From NCBI GenBank assembly GCA_963839725.1, contig CAWIWT010000001.1, forward strand, positions 434,001 to 498,000: a stretch of DNA of 64,000 nucleotides. The letters run 5' to 3'. Position numbers and translations under genes: made by a program. The notes below the pieces were generated by a model that saw only the letters and a list, made by a program, of their open reading frames with translations, did not search any database and was not told where the DNA came from. Position 1 is the stretch's first letter. The number at the start of each line of letters is the position of its first letter. Below, one piece after another: positions 33,638 through 40,918 of this stretch. This DNA comes from Kumtagia sp963839725 (lineage in GTDB: Bacteria; Pseudomonadota; Alphaproteobacteria; Rhizobiales; Rhizobiaceae).

Positions 33638-34258
33638 CTATTTCACGATAACCTTGGCGCCGACTTCGGCGCGGTTGTAGAGATCGATCACGTCATGGTT
33701 GAGCAGGCGCACGCAGCCCGAGGACATCGCCTTGCCGATTGACCACCATTCCGGGGTGCCGTGCAGCCGGTAGCCAGTGTCGCCCCTCTTGTTGAACAGA
33801 TACAGGGCACGTGCACCAAGTGCGTTTTGCGGACCGCCCGGCATGCCGCCCGCCCATTTGGCGAGTTCGGGCTTGCGCCGGATCATCTCGGGCGGCGGCG
33901 TCCACACCGGCCATTCGCGCTTGGTGCCGATGCGAGCGGTGCCACTCCATTCGAAGCCTTCGCGGCCAACGCCAATGCCGTAGCGCATGGCGCGGCCATC
34001 CGGCATGACGAAATAGAGGAATTTTGCCGACGTATCGACGATGATCGTGCCTGGAGCGTCGGTAGTATCGAGACGGACGATCTGACGGTGATATTTGCGC
34101 GGGACTTTGTAGATCGGGACCGAGGGCATGCGGTAGCCAGCGTCGGTGCGCGCGCCGTAGTCGGAGCTGAATACCTGGAAACCGCCAATCGAGCTGCAGC
34201 CCGACAATGCCGTCGCCAGCGCAAGTCCCGCTGCAATGGTAAGAACTCTAAGGCGCAT
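33638..34258 (-). CDS. L,D-transpeptidase (YkuD) lipoprotein
   Basis: A 206-aa protein with a lipoprotein signal MRLRVLTIAAGLALATALSG followed by Cys, and a YkuD domain (about 60-205). The catalytic motif is HGTPEWWSIGKAMSSGCVRL, with the conserved His and the nucleophilic Cys in SSGCVR. It forms 3-3 peptidoglycan cross-links or attaches proteins to the wall. Start ATG 34258 is set by the lipobox; an in-frame ATG at 34408 would give no signal. Confidence 0.94.
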   Translation of the reverse strand: MRLRVLTIAAGLALATALSGCSSIGGFQVFSSDYGARTDAGYRMPSVPIYKVPRKYHRQIVRLDTTDAPGTIIVDTSAKFLYFVMPDGRAMRYGIGVGREGFEWSGTARIGTKREWPVWTPPPEMIRRKPELAKWAGGMPGGPQNALGARALYLFNKRGDTGYRLHGTPEWWSIGKAMSSGCVRLLNHDVIDLYNRAEVGAKVIVK

Positions 34259-34583
34259 GAAGTGATCCGCGTTCCCGTCTTTCGGTCCGATTCGGTCCGT
34301 TTTTGTCGCGTTTACTAATTGTAACGTTTGCGGCCTGCTGCCAAGCGGGCAATAGGCATAACGCGAAGGTAAACCGCCAGCTATTGTATTTTCGCAACAA
34401 TCACTCACGCGCCCGTGAAGAATAGGTTATGTTACGTGAAGAAACATTGCGTTATTCAGGCGACGTAAGACCAAGCGCACTCGAAGAAATATCCTGGTTC
34501 CTTTGAGAACCAAACGGCGGTAGTCAAACCGCCGGTCCTCAAAAATCGCTTGCAGCCTTGTTCTGGTTTTGTACTATCCGCGA
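34259..34583. promoter_or_regulatory. Divergent control region of the L,D-transpeptidase and mmcB
   Basis: A 325-bp gap without a gene. It contains two dyads, TGGTTC/GAACCA (34495-34512) and GGCGG/CCGCC (34516-34533), and, next to mmcB, a LexA-like box (34560-34574). The A+T-rich part at 34380-34460 is a likely place for the promoter of the transpeptidase. Confidence 0.5.
34560..34574 (+). promoter_or_regulatory. Candidate LexA (SOS) box upstream of mmcB
   Basis: GTTCTGGTTTTGTAC matches the alphaproteobacterial LexA direct repeat GTTC-N7-GTTC except for one base in the second half. It ends 9 bp before the mmcB ATG, where a repressor would block transcription or early elongation. A perfect copy of the motif lies upstream of yifB (51104-51118). 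Confidence 0.55.
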
Positions 34584-35084
34584 ATGCCGATCGTTTCTCC
34601 CATAGTGTCGAACCCGCTGGCTGATGGACGCCAGTCCGAGCGCGCCATGATTGTGCGGCGCGGCGTGCAGCGGCTGCTGATGGAAATGGGTGCGCATGTC
34701 CTGCCGGAGCTGTCGCTCGCCACCGGCCGCCGCGCAGATCTGGTGGCGCTGACCCGGCAGGGCGACATCTGGATCATCGAGATCAAATCCTCGATCGAGG
34801 ATTTTCGTGTCGACCGCAAATGGCCGCAGTACCGGCTGCATTCCGACCGCTTCTTCTTCGCCACCCATCCGGATGTGCCGGCTTCGATCTTTCCCGAGGA
34901 TTGCGGCTTCATCCTCTCCGACGGTTACGGCGCGGAGATCCTTCGGGAGGCCCCGGAGCACCGCATGGCCGGCGCAACGCGCAAGGCGCTGATGTTGCGC
35001 ATCGCCCGGGCGGGAGCTTCACGGCTGCTTGCCGCTGAACTTGCCGGCGTCTCGGTGCCGGCGCTGGATGGCGAGAGCGAATAG
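34584..35084 (+). CDS. mmcB: DNA repair putative endonuclease MmcB
   Basis: A 166-aa PD-(D/E)xK-fold protein: GRRADLVALTRQGDIWIIEI followed by KSSIEDF gives the D...E-x-K catalytic arrangement, then RVDRKWPQYR and FPEDCGFILSDGYGAE. MmcB was named in Caulobacter for an SOS-induced role in mitomycin C resistance. The start is ATG 34584 (MPIVSPIVSNP). The LexA-like box directly upstream supports DNA-damage control. Confidence 0.88.
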   Translation: MPIVSPIVSNPLADGRQSERAMIVRRGVQRLLMEMGAHVLPELSLATGRRADLVALTRQGDIWIIEIKSSIEDFRVDRKWPQYRLHSDRFFFATHPDVPASIFPEDCGFILSDGYGAEILREAPEHRMAGATRKALMLRIARAGASRLLAAELAGVSVPALDGESE

Positions 35085-35188
35085 CAGCGCCGGGTTTCCC
35101 GCCGCCGGGCTTTGACGCCTTGTTTGCCGCATGTCGCTATCCCGAAACCGCTACACACTTTCGGGCGACATGCTGTAAATCCTTCGTC

Positions 35189-35794
35189 ATGTCGAAGCGA
35201 ATCGCCGGTCCCGAGATTGAGCGCCTCATCCAGCTGCTGGCAAAGGTGCCGGGCCTTGGCCCGCGCTCGGCGCGCCGCGCCGCGCTGCACATGATCAAGA
35301 AGAAGGACCAGCTTCTGGCGCCGCTTGCCGGCGCGATGACGGAAGCCGTGGAGAAGGTGCGGGTGTGCTCCAACTGCGGCAATGTCGATACGATCGATCC
35401 GTGCTCGATCTGCGCCGATCCGCGCCGCGACCGCGCTACTATCGTTGTGGTGGAGGACGTATCCGATTTGTGGGCGCTGGAGAGGGCGACCGCTCTGAAC
35501 GCGCAATACCATGTGCTTGGCGGCACGCTGTCGCCGCTCGACGGCATCGGCCCGGATCAGTTGAACATTAAGGGGCTCGTCGGTCGCGTGGCGGAGGGTG
35601 GCGTGTCCGAGATCATCCTTGCGGTGAATGCCACCGTCGAGGGCCAGACGACAGCGCACTATCTAACCGACCAGCTTGCCGGGTTTGGCGTCAAGGTAAC
35701 CCGGCTGGCGCATGGCGTTCCGGTCGGTGGAGAGCTGGATTATCTCGACGAGGGGACGCTTGCGGCGGCGCTGAAATCGCGGACGGCTTTTTGA
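35189..35794 (+). CDS. recR: Recombination mediator RecR
   Basis: A 201-aa RecR: helix-hairpin-helix LAKVPGLGPRSARRAALHMI, the C4 zinc finger CSNCGNVDTIDPCSICADP, a Toprim domain (TIVVVEDVSDLWALE) and a Walker-B-like end VPVGGELDYLDEGTLAAAL. Works with RecFO in gap repair. Start ATG 35189. It sits between mmcB and a transglycosylase instead of after ybaB. Confidence 0.97.
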   Translation: MSKRIAGPEIERLIQLLAKVPGLGPRSARRAALHMIKKKDQLLAPLAGAMTEAVEKVRVCSNCGNVDTIDPCSICADPRRDRATIVVVEDVSDLWALERATALNAQYHVLGGTLSPLDGIGPDQLNIKGLVGRVAEGGVSEIILAVNATVEGQTTAHYLTDQLAGFGVKVTRLAHGVPVGGELDYLDEGTLAAALKSRTAF

Positions 35795-35866
35795 CGCAGT
35801 TTTCGTCAACGCTGCCCCCATAAGGACAATTCCATTGACGAACTTTCACTTCACATCCCCCTTTGT

Positions 35867-36001
35867 CCTGCCGGACATCTCCCCCTCAAGGGGGGAGATC
35901 AGCAGCTGTTGCCTTGGCACTCACTCTCCGTTTGGCACCGACAAAGCGATTGGCGTGATCTCCCCCCTTGAGGGGGATATGTCCGGCAGGACAGAGGGGG
36001 G
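35867..36001. repeat. Inverted repeat reaching into the lytic transglycosylase start
   Basis: Arms CCCCCTTTGTCCTGCCGGAC... (from 35867) and ...GTCCGGCAGGACAGAGGGGG (to 36001), with inner ATCTCCCCC/GGGGGAGAT-like pairs. The right arm contains the ATG at 35979 and codes for the first 7-8 residues of the downstream protein, so the repeat now supplies the start codon and the GAGGGGG ribosome-binding site. Confidence 0.75.
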
Positions 36002-37262
36002 TGAGAAGGCGAGGAGGTTGGCAGTTCTGCAAGTCGCAGCGGCTCTCTGGTTGGCATTTGTGCTCTCGCTGACGGCTCTGTCTCCCGCCTTCGCGGCAAA
36101 GATCGACGATCAGTTCCGCTCCTGGCTTGCCGACGATTTGTGGCCGGATGCCAAGGCGAATGGCGTGTCGAAGGCGACCTTCGATGCTGCCTTTGCGGGC
36201 GTGAAGCCTAACCTGAAACTGCCCGACCTCATCATGCCCGGCGAGAAGCAGAAAACGCCGAAGAAACAGCACCAGGCCGAATTCGGTTCTCCAGGCAGCT
36301 ACTTCGCGGAAAAGACCATCGGCGCGGTTTCGTCGGGCGGGCGGGCGCGGGCAGCCAAGCTTTCGAAGACGCTGGCCGCGATCGAGAGGAAGTACGGCGT
36401 GCCGGGAGAGGTCGTGGTGGCCATCTGGGGCCGTGAATCGGGTTTCGGCGCGGCCAAGATCCCGTATGACGCGTTCGAGGTGCTTGGCACAAAGGCCTTT
36501 CTGGCGACGCGCAAGGACATGTTTCGCAAGGAACTGATCGCGGCTCTGGTAATCGTGCAGCGCGGGCTCGTCGATCGCGATTCGATGAAATCATCCTGGG
36601 CCGGAGCGCTCGGTCAGCCGCAGTTCCTGCCGACTTCATTTCTGAAACATGCCGTCGATTTCGACGGCGACGGCCATCCCGACATCTGGAACGAGACCCC
36701 GGATGTCTTGGCATCGATCGCCAACTATCTGGTGGACTACGGCTGGGTTAAGGGCCGCGACTGGGGCTTTGAGGTGACCGTGCCGGAGAGCATCACTTGC
36801 GCGCTGGAAGGTCCGGACCAGGGCAAGAAGATTTCCGAATGGGCGAGGCTGGGCATTGCCCGCGTCAGCGGGAAGCCGTTTCCGGCGGCCGAGTTGCGCG
36901 CTGAGGGCTTTTTGCTGATGCCGGCGGGCCGCAATGGTCCGGCCTTTATCGTTACGCCCAACTTCTATGTGCTGAAGGAATACAACGAGAGCGACCTCTA
37001 TGCGCTCTTCATCGGCCATGGCGCCGATCGCATCGCCAATGGCGACCGGACTTTCGCCGGCAACTGGGGCAGGGTCGGAGGCCTTTATCGGTCGGATGTC
37101 GCTTCGTTGCAGAAGGCGCTGGAAGCCAAGGGCTACGATGTCGGCGGCGCCGACGGTCTGCCCGGCTTCAAGACGCGCCGTTCGATCGGCGACTGGCAGG
37201 CAAGGAACGGCCGCGCAGCCACCTGCTTTCCAGACAAGGAGCTCGTCGAGGCAGTTCAATGA
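35979..37262 (+). CDS. Lytic murein transglycosylase (MltB/SLT_2 type) with C-terminal peptidoglycan-binding domain
   Basis: A 427-aa exported enzyme from ATG 35979: MSGRTEGGEKARRLAVLQVA then a hydrophobic core ending SPAFAA (signal peptide). The SLT_2 domain has the catalytic Glu in VVVAIWGRESGFGA and the typical SWAGALGQPQFLPTSFL and DFDGDGHPDIWNETPDVLAS. A PG_binding_1 domain ends the protein (SDVASLQKALEAKGYDVGGA). An upstream in-frame TTG at 35835 would translate the whole repeat element and is unlikely. Confidence 0.9.
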   Translation: MSGRTEGGEKARRLAVLQVAAALWLAFVLSLTALSPAFAAKIDDQFRSWLADDLWPDAKANGVSKATFDAAFAGVKPNLKLPDLIMPGEKQKTPKKQHQAEFGSPGSYFAEKTIGAVSSGGRARAAKLSKTLAAIERKYGVPGEVVVAIWGRESGFGAAKIPYDAFEVLGTKAFLATRKDMFRKELIAALVIVQRGLVDRDSMKSSWAGALGQPQFLPTSFLKHAVDFDGDGHPDIWNETPDVLASIANYLVDYGWVKGRDWGFEVTVPESITCALEGPDQGKKISEWARLGIARVSGKPFPAAELRAEGFLLMPAGRNGPAFIVTPNFYVLKEYNESDLYALFIGHGADRIANGDRTFAGNWGRVGGLYRSDVASLQKALEAKGYDVGGADGLPGFKTRRSIGDWQARNGRAATCFPDKELVEAVQ

Positions 37263-37372
37263 CGAAGAGATCCGTCCTGTCGGAGGCGGCGCATCCTCGA
37301 CGGAACAGAACATGCCCCGCGCCCTGCTGCGATCAGCCTTTACAAGCGATCCGGCATGCTGTGCGTGCCAGC

Positions 37373-37510
37373 CTAACTGCGGCTGCAGGACGACCCCACC
37401 ATGCCGCAATTTGCGGGCTTATAGCCCGCAGTCGTCTGCACCGCCTGGCAGCCCGCCAGCGAGCAGATCGCTGCGCCGGCAACAAGTAGCATCATCGTTC
37501 TTTGCAGCAT
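37373..37510 (-). CDS. Small lipoprotein (45 aa)
   Basis: A 45-aa ORF: MLQRTMMLLVAGAAICSLAG then Cys, a textbook lipoprotein signal with lipobox LAGC at residues 18-21, leaving a mature peptide of only 25 residues with two further cysteines near the end. AGGAG sits 7 bases before ATG 37510. It is convergent with the transglycosylase. Entericidin-like or other tiny outer-membrane lipoproteins look similar, but I cannot assign a family. Confidence 0.72.
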   Translation of the reverse strand: MLQRTMMLLVAGAAICSLAGCQAVQTTAGYKPANCGMVGSSCSRS

Positions 37511-37554
37511 TTGCAGTCTCCTCGCTTTGCCGCTCGGCCTCCGCCTCGCTTTTG

Positions 37555-38556
37555 CTACGCCGCCTCGGCCAGTTCCTTGTGGACTTCCGCTAAGATCTTG
37601 AACGAGCGTTTGCGCGCCGTGTGATCGAACGCCTGCGCCGTCACCATCAGCTCATCCGCACCGGTGCGGCGGATGAAAGCGTCCAGCCCCTGCCGGACCG
37701 TTTCCGGCGAGCCGACGATCGCGCAGGACAGCGCCTGCGCGAGCATGGAGCGCGCCATCGGGTCGAGCGTGTCGGCATAGCCTTCGACCGGCGGCGGCAG
37801 CTTGCCCGGCCGGCCGCTGCGAAGATTGACGAAAGCCTGCTGCAGCGAGGAAAACATCAGCTTCGCCTCGGCGTCGGTATTGGCGGCAAAGACGTTCAGC
37901 CCGAGCATCAGATAGGGCTTCGCCAGATGATCCGACGGCTGGAAGCGTGAGCGGTAGATGTCGATTGCGTTGGACATCTCCGCCGGCGCGAAATGCGAGG
38001 CGAAGGCATAAGGAAGGCCGAGAATGGCGGCAAGTTGCGCGCCATAGGTCGAGGAGCCGAGGATCCAGACCCTCACGTCCTGGCCCTCGCCAGGAACGGC
38101 GCGTACGACCTGGTTCTCGGCCGCCGGCTGGAAGTAGGCCATCAGTTCGAGGACGTCATTGGGAAAGCCGTCGGGGCCGCGTTCGAGATTGCGCCTCAGC
38201 GCCCGTGCGGTCGCCATGTCGGTGCCGGGCGCGCGGCCGAGCCCCAGATCGATGCGTCCTGGAAAAAGCGCCGACAGTGTGCCGAATTGCTCGGCGATAA
38301 TCAGCGGCGCGTGGTTCGGCAGCATGACGCCGCCCGCGCCAACCCGGATCGCCTTGGTGCCGGCGGCGACATGGCCGATGACAACGGACGTCGCGGCGCT
38401 GGCGATGCCCGGCATGGAATGGTGCTCTGCAAGCCAGTAGCGGTTGTAGCCCAGCGCCTCGGCGTGGCGGGCAAGATCGAGTGAATTGGCGAGCGACTGC
38501 GAGACATTGCTGCCTTCGGGCACCGGCGACAGGTCGAGAACGGAGAGCGGGATCAT
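37555..38556 (-). CDS. LLM class flavin-dependent oxidoreductase (luciferase-like, MsnO8 type)
   Basis: A 333-aa single-chain bacterial-luciferase-fold monooxygenase: MIPLSVLDLSPVPEGSNVSQ, YWLAEHHSMPGIASAATSVV, RVGAGGVMLPNHAPLIIAEQ, FPGRIDLGLGRAPGTD, and a C-terminal DELMVTAQAFDHTARKRSF. This subgroup reduces or oxygenates unknown substrates with FMNH2. The start is ATG 38556, matching the conserved IPLSVLDLSP strand; an in-frame ATG at 38637 adds 27 residues of no family value. Confidence 0.93.
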   Translation of the reverse strand: MIPLSVLDLSPVPEGSNVSQSLANSLDLARHAEALGYNRYWLAEHHSMPGIASAATSVVIGHVAAGTKAIRVGAGGVMLPNHAPLIIAEQFGTLSALFPGRIDLGLGRAPGTDMATARALRRNLERGPDGFPNDVLELMAYFQPAAENQVVRAVPGEGQDVRVWILGSSTYGAQLAAILGLPYAFASHFAPAEMSNAIDIYRSRFQPSDHLAKPYLMLGLNVFAANTDAEAKLMFSSLQQAFVNLRSGRPGKLPPPVEGYADTLDPMARSMLAQALSCAIVGSPETVRQGLDAFIRRTGADELMVTAQAFDHTARKRSFKILAEVHKELAEAA

Positions 38557-38750
38557 TGACGGCTCCGGTTTGCGGGCAAGTCCGGATATAGGAATGCCAC
38601 GCGCTGCCGCAAAGGCGCGAATGACGGTTGCCTTCATCAGCCTTTGGTCTTGGCAGCTGCCGGGGATAGTTTATTGTTGCCGCAGAAAGGCTGTGGCGTT
38701 GCCATGTTCGCGCTGGCGGCAATAAAGTAAAGTATCCCCCAGATCAAATT

Positions 38751-39455
38751 CTACACAGACCGTGTGATGCCGCCGTCGATGCGGATATTCTGGCCGGTGA
38801 TGTAGCTCGACTTGTCGCTGGCGAGGAAGGCAATCAGCTCGGACACTTCCTCGACCCGGCCGTAGCGGCCCATCGGGATGCGTTCGCGCCGCTCGCCGGT
38901 TTCCGGCAGGCTGTCGATGAAGCCCGGCAGCACGTTGTTCATGCGCACATTGTCGGCGGCGTATTTGTCGGCGAAGAGTTTTGTGAACGCCGCGAGGCCC
39001 GACCGAAACACGCCGGATGTGGGGAAAAGCGCCTCCGGCTCGAACGCCGCATAGGTCGAGATGTTGACGATCGCACCGGCCTTTTGCGCCTGCATGACTG
39101 GAGTCACCAGCCTGGCGACGCGCACGGCGTTGAGGAAATAGATCTCCATGCCGGTGTGCCAGTCTTCGTCGGTGATATCTAGGATCGGCGCGCGCGGCCC
39201 GTGCGCGGCACTGTTGACTGCCGCGTCGACGCGGCCCCAGCGGGCGACCGCCGCGTCCACCAGCCGCTTGAGATCGTCATTGGAACGATTGGAGCCGGTG
39301 ACGCCAATGCCGCCAAGCTTTTCGGCGAGTGCCGCGCCCTTGCCGGACGACGAGAGGATCGCAACCTTGAAGCCTTCCTCGGCGAGCTTGCGCGCTGCGT
39401 CGGCGCCCATCCCGCTGCCGCCCGCCGTGATGATCGCGACTTTCGTTTCCGCCAT
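38751..39455 (-). CDS. Short-chain dehydrogenase-fold protein lacking the Tyr-Lys catalytic pair
   Basis: A 234-aa Rossmann protein with the SDR cofactor motif TAGGSGMGADAARKLAEEG, NSAAHGPRAP (usually NNAG) and IDGGITRSV at the end. Where active SDRs have Y-x3-K, this protein has FPTSGVFRSGLAAFTKL, with neither Tyr nor Lys in place. It may therefore bind a dinucleotide without acting as an ordinary dehydrogenase, or use another residue. Start ATG 39455 (MAETKVAIITAGG). Function unknown. Confidence 0.85.
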   Translation of the reverse strand: MAETKVAIITAGGSGMGADAARKLAEEGFKVAILSSSGKGAALAEKLGGIGVTGSNRSNDDLKRLVDAAVARWGRVDAAVNSAAHGPRAPILDITDEDWHTGMEIYFLNAVRVARLVTPVMQAQKAGAIVNISTYAAFEPEALFPTSGVFRSGLAAFTKLFADKYAADNVRMNNVLPGFIDSLPETGERRERIPMGRYGRVEEVSELIAFLASDKSSYITGQNIRIDGGITRSV

Positions 39456-39648
39456 GCCGGCCTCCTGTGTTTGCCGCACTGGTCATATCTCCTGCGGCAG
39501 CCTTCGCAAAGCCTCAGGCATGGCTGGCGCAGACACGGGCGATCCGTGGCCCACGCCGATCGCCGCAAACGGCCTTGACGCCTCGCCGGGCTTGGCCGAG
39601 AGAACGCCGGCATGCGCCCGCGCCGCGCATCGAAAAGGGGGACGCAGC

Positions 39649-39988
39649 GTGAACTGGTTCGGATTCCTGCAGCTTGTCATATCGACCGTGATCTTCCTGC
39701 TGGCGGCGACCGTCGCAAAGCATTGGGCGCTGGCGCCCACGCTTGGGAAAGCTGTTGCTGACGCTTGCGCTCTATTCCGCGGGCAACCTGATCATGCTTC
39801 GGCTGGTGCGCGAGTTCGGCATGGCCTCTGCCTTCAGCCTTTCGGCGGTCATCCAACTGGTGGCGGTGAACGTCATCGCGCTTGCCTGGTTCGGCGAGCG
39901 GCTGACAACCGTGCAGAGCACCGGCGTCATCCTGGCGATCGTTGCCGTCGGTCTGATCACGCTCGGACCGGCTTTCGGCGCCAAGTAG
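39649..39988 (+). pseudogene. SMR/EamA-like four-helix transporter gene with a one-base frameshift
   Basis: Read from GTG 39649 (AGGGGG upstream), the first frame gives MNWFGFLQLVISTVIFLLAA and runs on to ALAPT. At about 39741 the sense continues in the next frame as LGKLLLTLALYSAGNLIMLR to ITLGPAFGAK and TAG at 39986-39988. Joined, the product is about 112 aa with four membrane helices, the size and topology of small multidrug resistance-type exporters. One extra base near 39740-39747 explains the break. It is either a decayed gene or a sequence error. Confidence 0.65.
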
Positions 39989-40035
39989 GCGCGTACCGCC
40001 TTGAAGCAATCGCCGAACGGCAATAGCTAGGCCTG

Positions 40036-40737
40036 ATGCTGTTTCTCGAAACCATCGCAAAGAAGATCGAGTTCTCGGTGCTGGTCGCCGCCATCGTGAT
40101 TGCCGGCGGCTTGTACGGCTTTGTCGAGATGGTGGAAGTGGCGCGCGATGCGACACCGCACGCATTTGACAATTCAATTCTGCTGGCTCTCCGTCAACCA
40201 GGCAATCCGGCGGTGGGGATCGGACCGTTCTGGCTACCGGACGCGGTGCGCGACATCACGGCGCTCGGCAGCGGTGTCGTTCTGGTCTTCATTGTTACCG
40301 CCACGATCATCTTTCTCATCGTCGAAAAGCAGGGGCCCGCGGCGCTGTTCGTTTTCCTGTCGGTGGCAGGTGGACAGGTCGTGTCCAGCCTGCTCAAGCT
40401 CGGCATCGACCGGCCGCGTCCCGAGGTCGTGCCGCACCTTGCCGAGGTTCACACGCTGAGTTTCCCGAGCGGCCACGCGATGCTGTCGGCAGTTACTTAT
40501 CTGACGCTCGGCGCACTGCTTGCCAGGATCACGCCAAACCGGGCGGCAAAGATCTATGTTCTCGTCCTTGCTCTGCTTCTAACATTTATGGTTGGCGCCA
40601 GCCGGATCTATCTCGGTGTGCACTGGCCGTCGGATGTTCTTGCCGGCTGGTGTGCCGGCGGCGTCTGGGCAATGCTGTGCTGGCTGACCTCGCAATGGGT
40701 GTTGCGGCGGGCAAAAAACGACCTTTCAAAGGGTTGA
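40036..40737 (+). CDS. PAP2-family membrane phosphatase
   Basis: A 233-aa lipid phosphatase with about six membrane helices and all three PAP2 motifs: KLGIDRPRP, PSGHAMLSAVTY and SRIYLGVHWPSDVLAG, including the catalytic His residues. Likely substrates are undecaprenyl pyrophosphate, phosphatidate or phosphatidylglycerophosphate. It starts 47 bp after the broken SMR-like gene and may share its transcript. Confidence 0.93.
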   Translation: MLFLETIAKKIEFSVLVAAIVIAGGLYGFVEMVEVARDATPHAFDNSILLALRQPGNPAVGIGPFWLPDAVRDITALGSGVVLVFIVTATIIFLIVEKQGPAALFVFLSVAGGQVVSSLLKLGIDRPRPEVVPHLAEVHTLSFPSGHAMLSAVTYLTLGALLARITPNRAAKIYVLVLALLLTFMVGASRIYLGVHWPSDVLAGWCAGGVWAMLCWLTSQWVLRRAKNDLSKG

Positions 40738-40918
40738 GGCTCTCATCGTAAGCCGCTCGTAACGCAATTTTAATAGGAAAAGATACAAACGTTTGATGTG
40801 ACCCACGCTTAGCGTGCGGCAAGTGCCTAGTATCATGCATGCCGCTTTTTGGTTTTATCCTTCGCGTTGGCTGAAACGATTCGAACTTTTAGGCTCGACG
40901 CATAAGGCTTCAGGGGTG

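Noticed and set aside
34495..34533. Two dyads TGGTTC/GAACCA and GGCGG/CCGCC as a terminator or LexA site
   Set aside because: The first is an inverted and not a direct GTTC repeat, so not the alphaproteobacterial LexA form; neither has a U-tract. Left as dyads of unknown role.
35835..35978. Upstream in-frame TTG start for the lytic transglycosylase
   Set aside because: It would translate an entire inverted repeat and bury the signal peptide 48 residues from the N-terminus.
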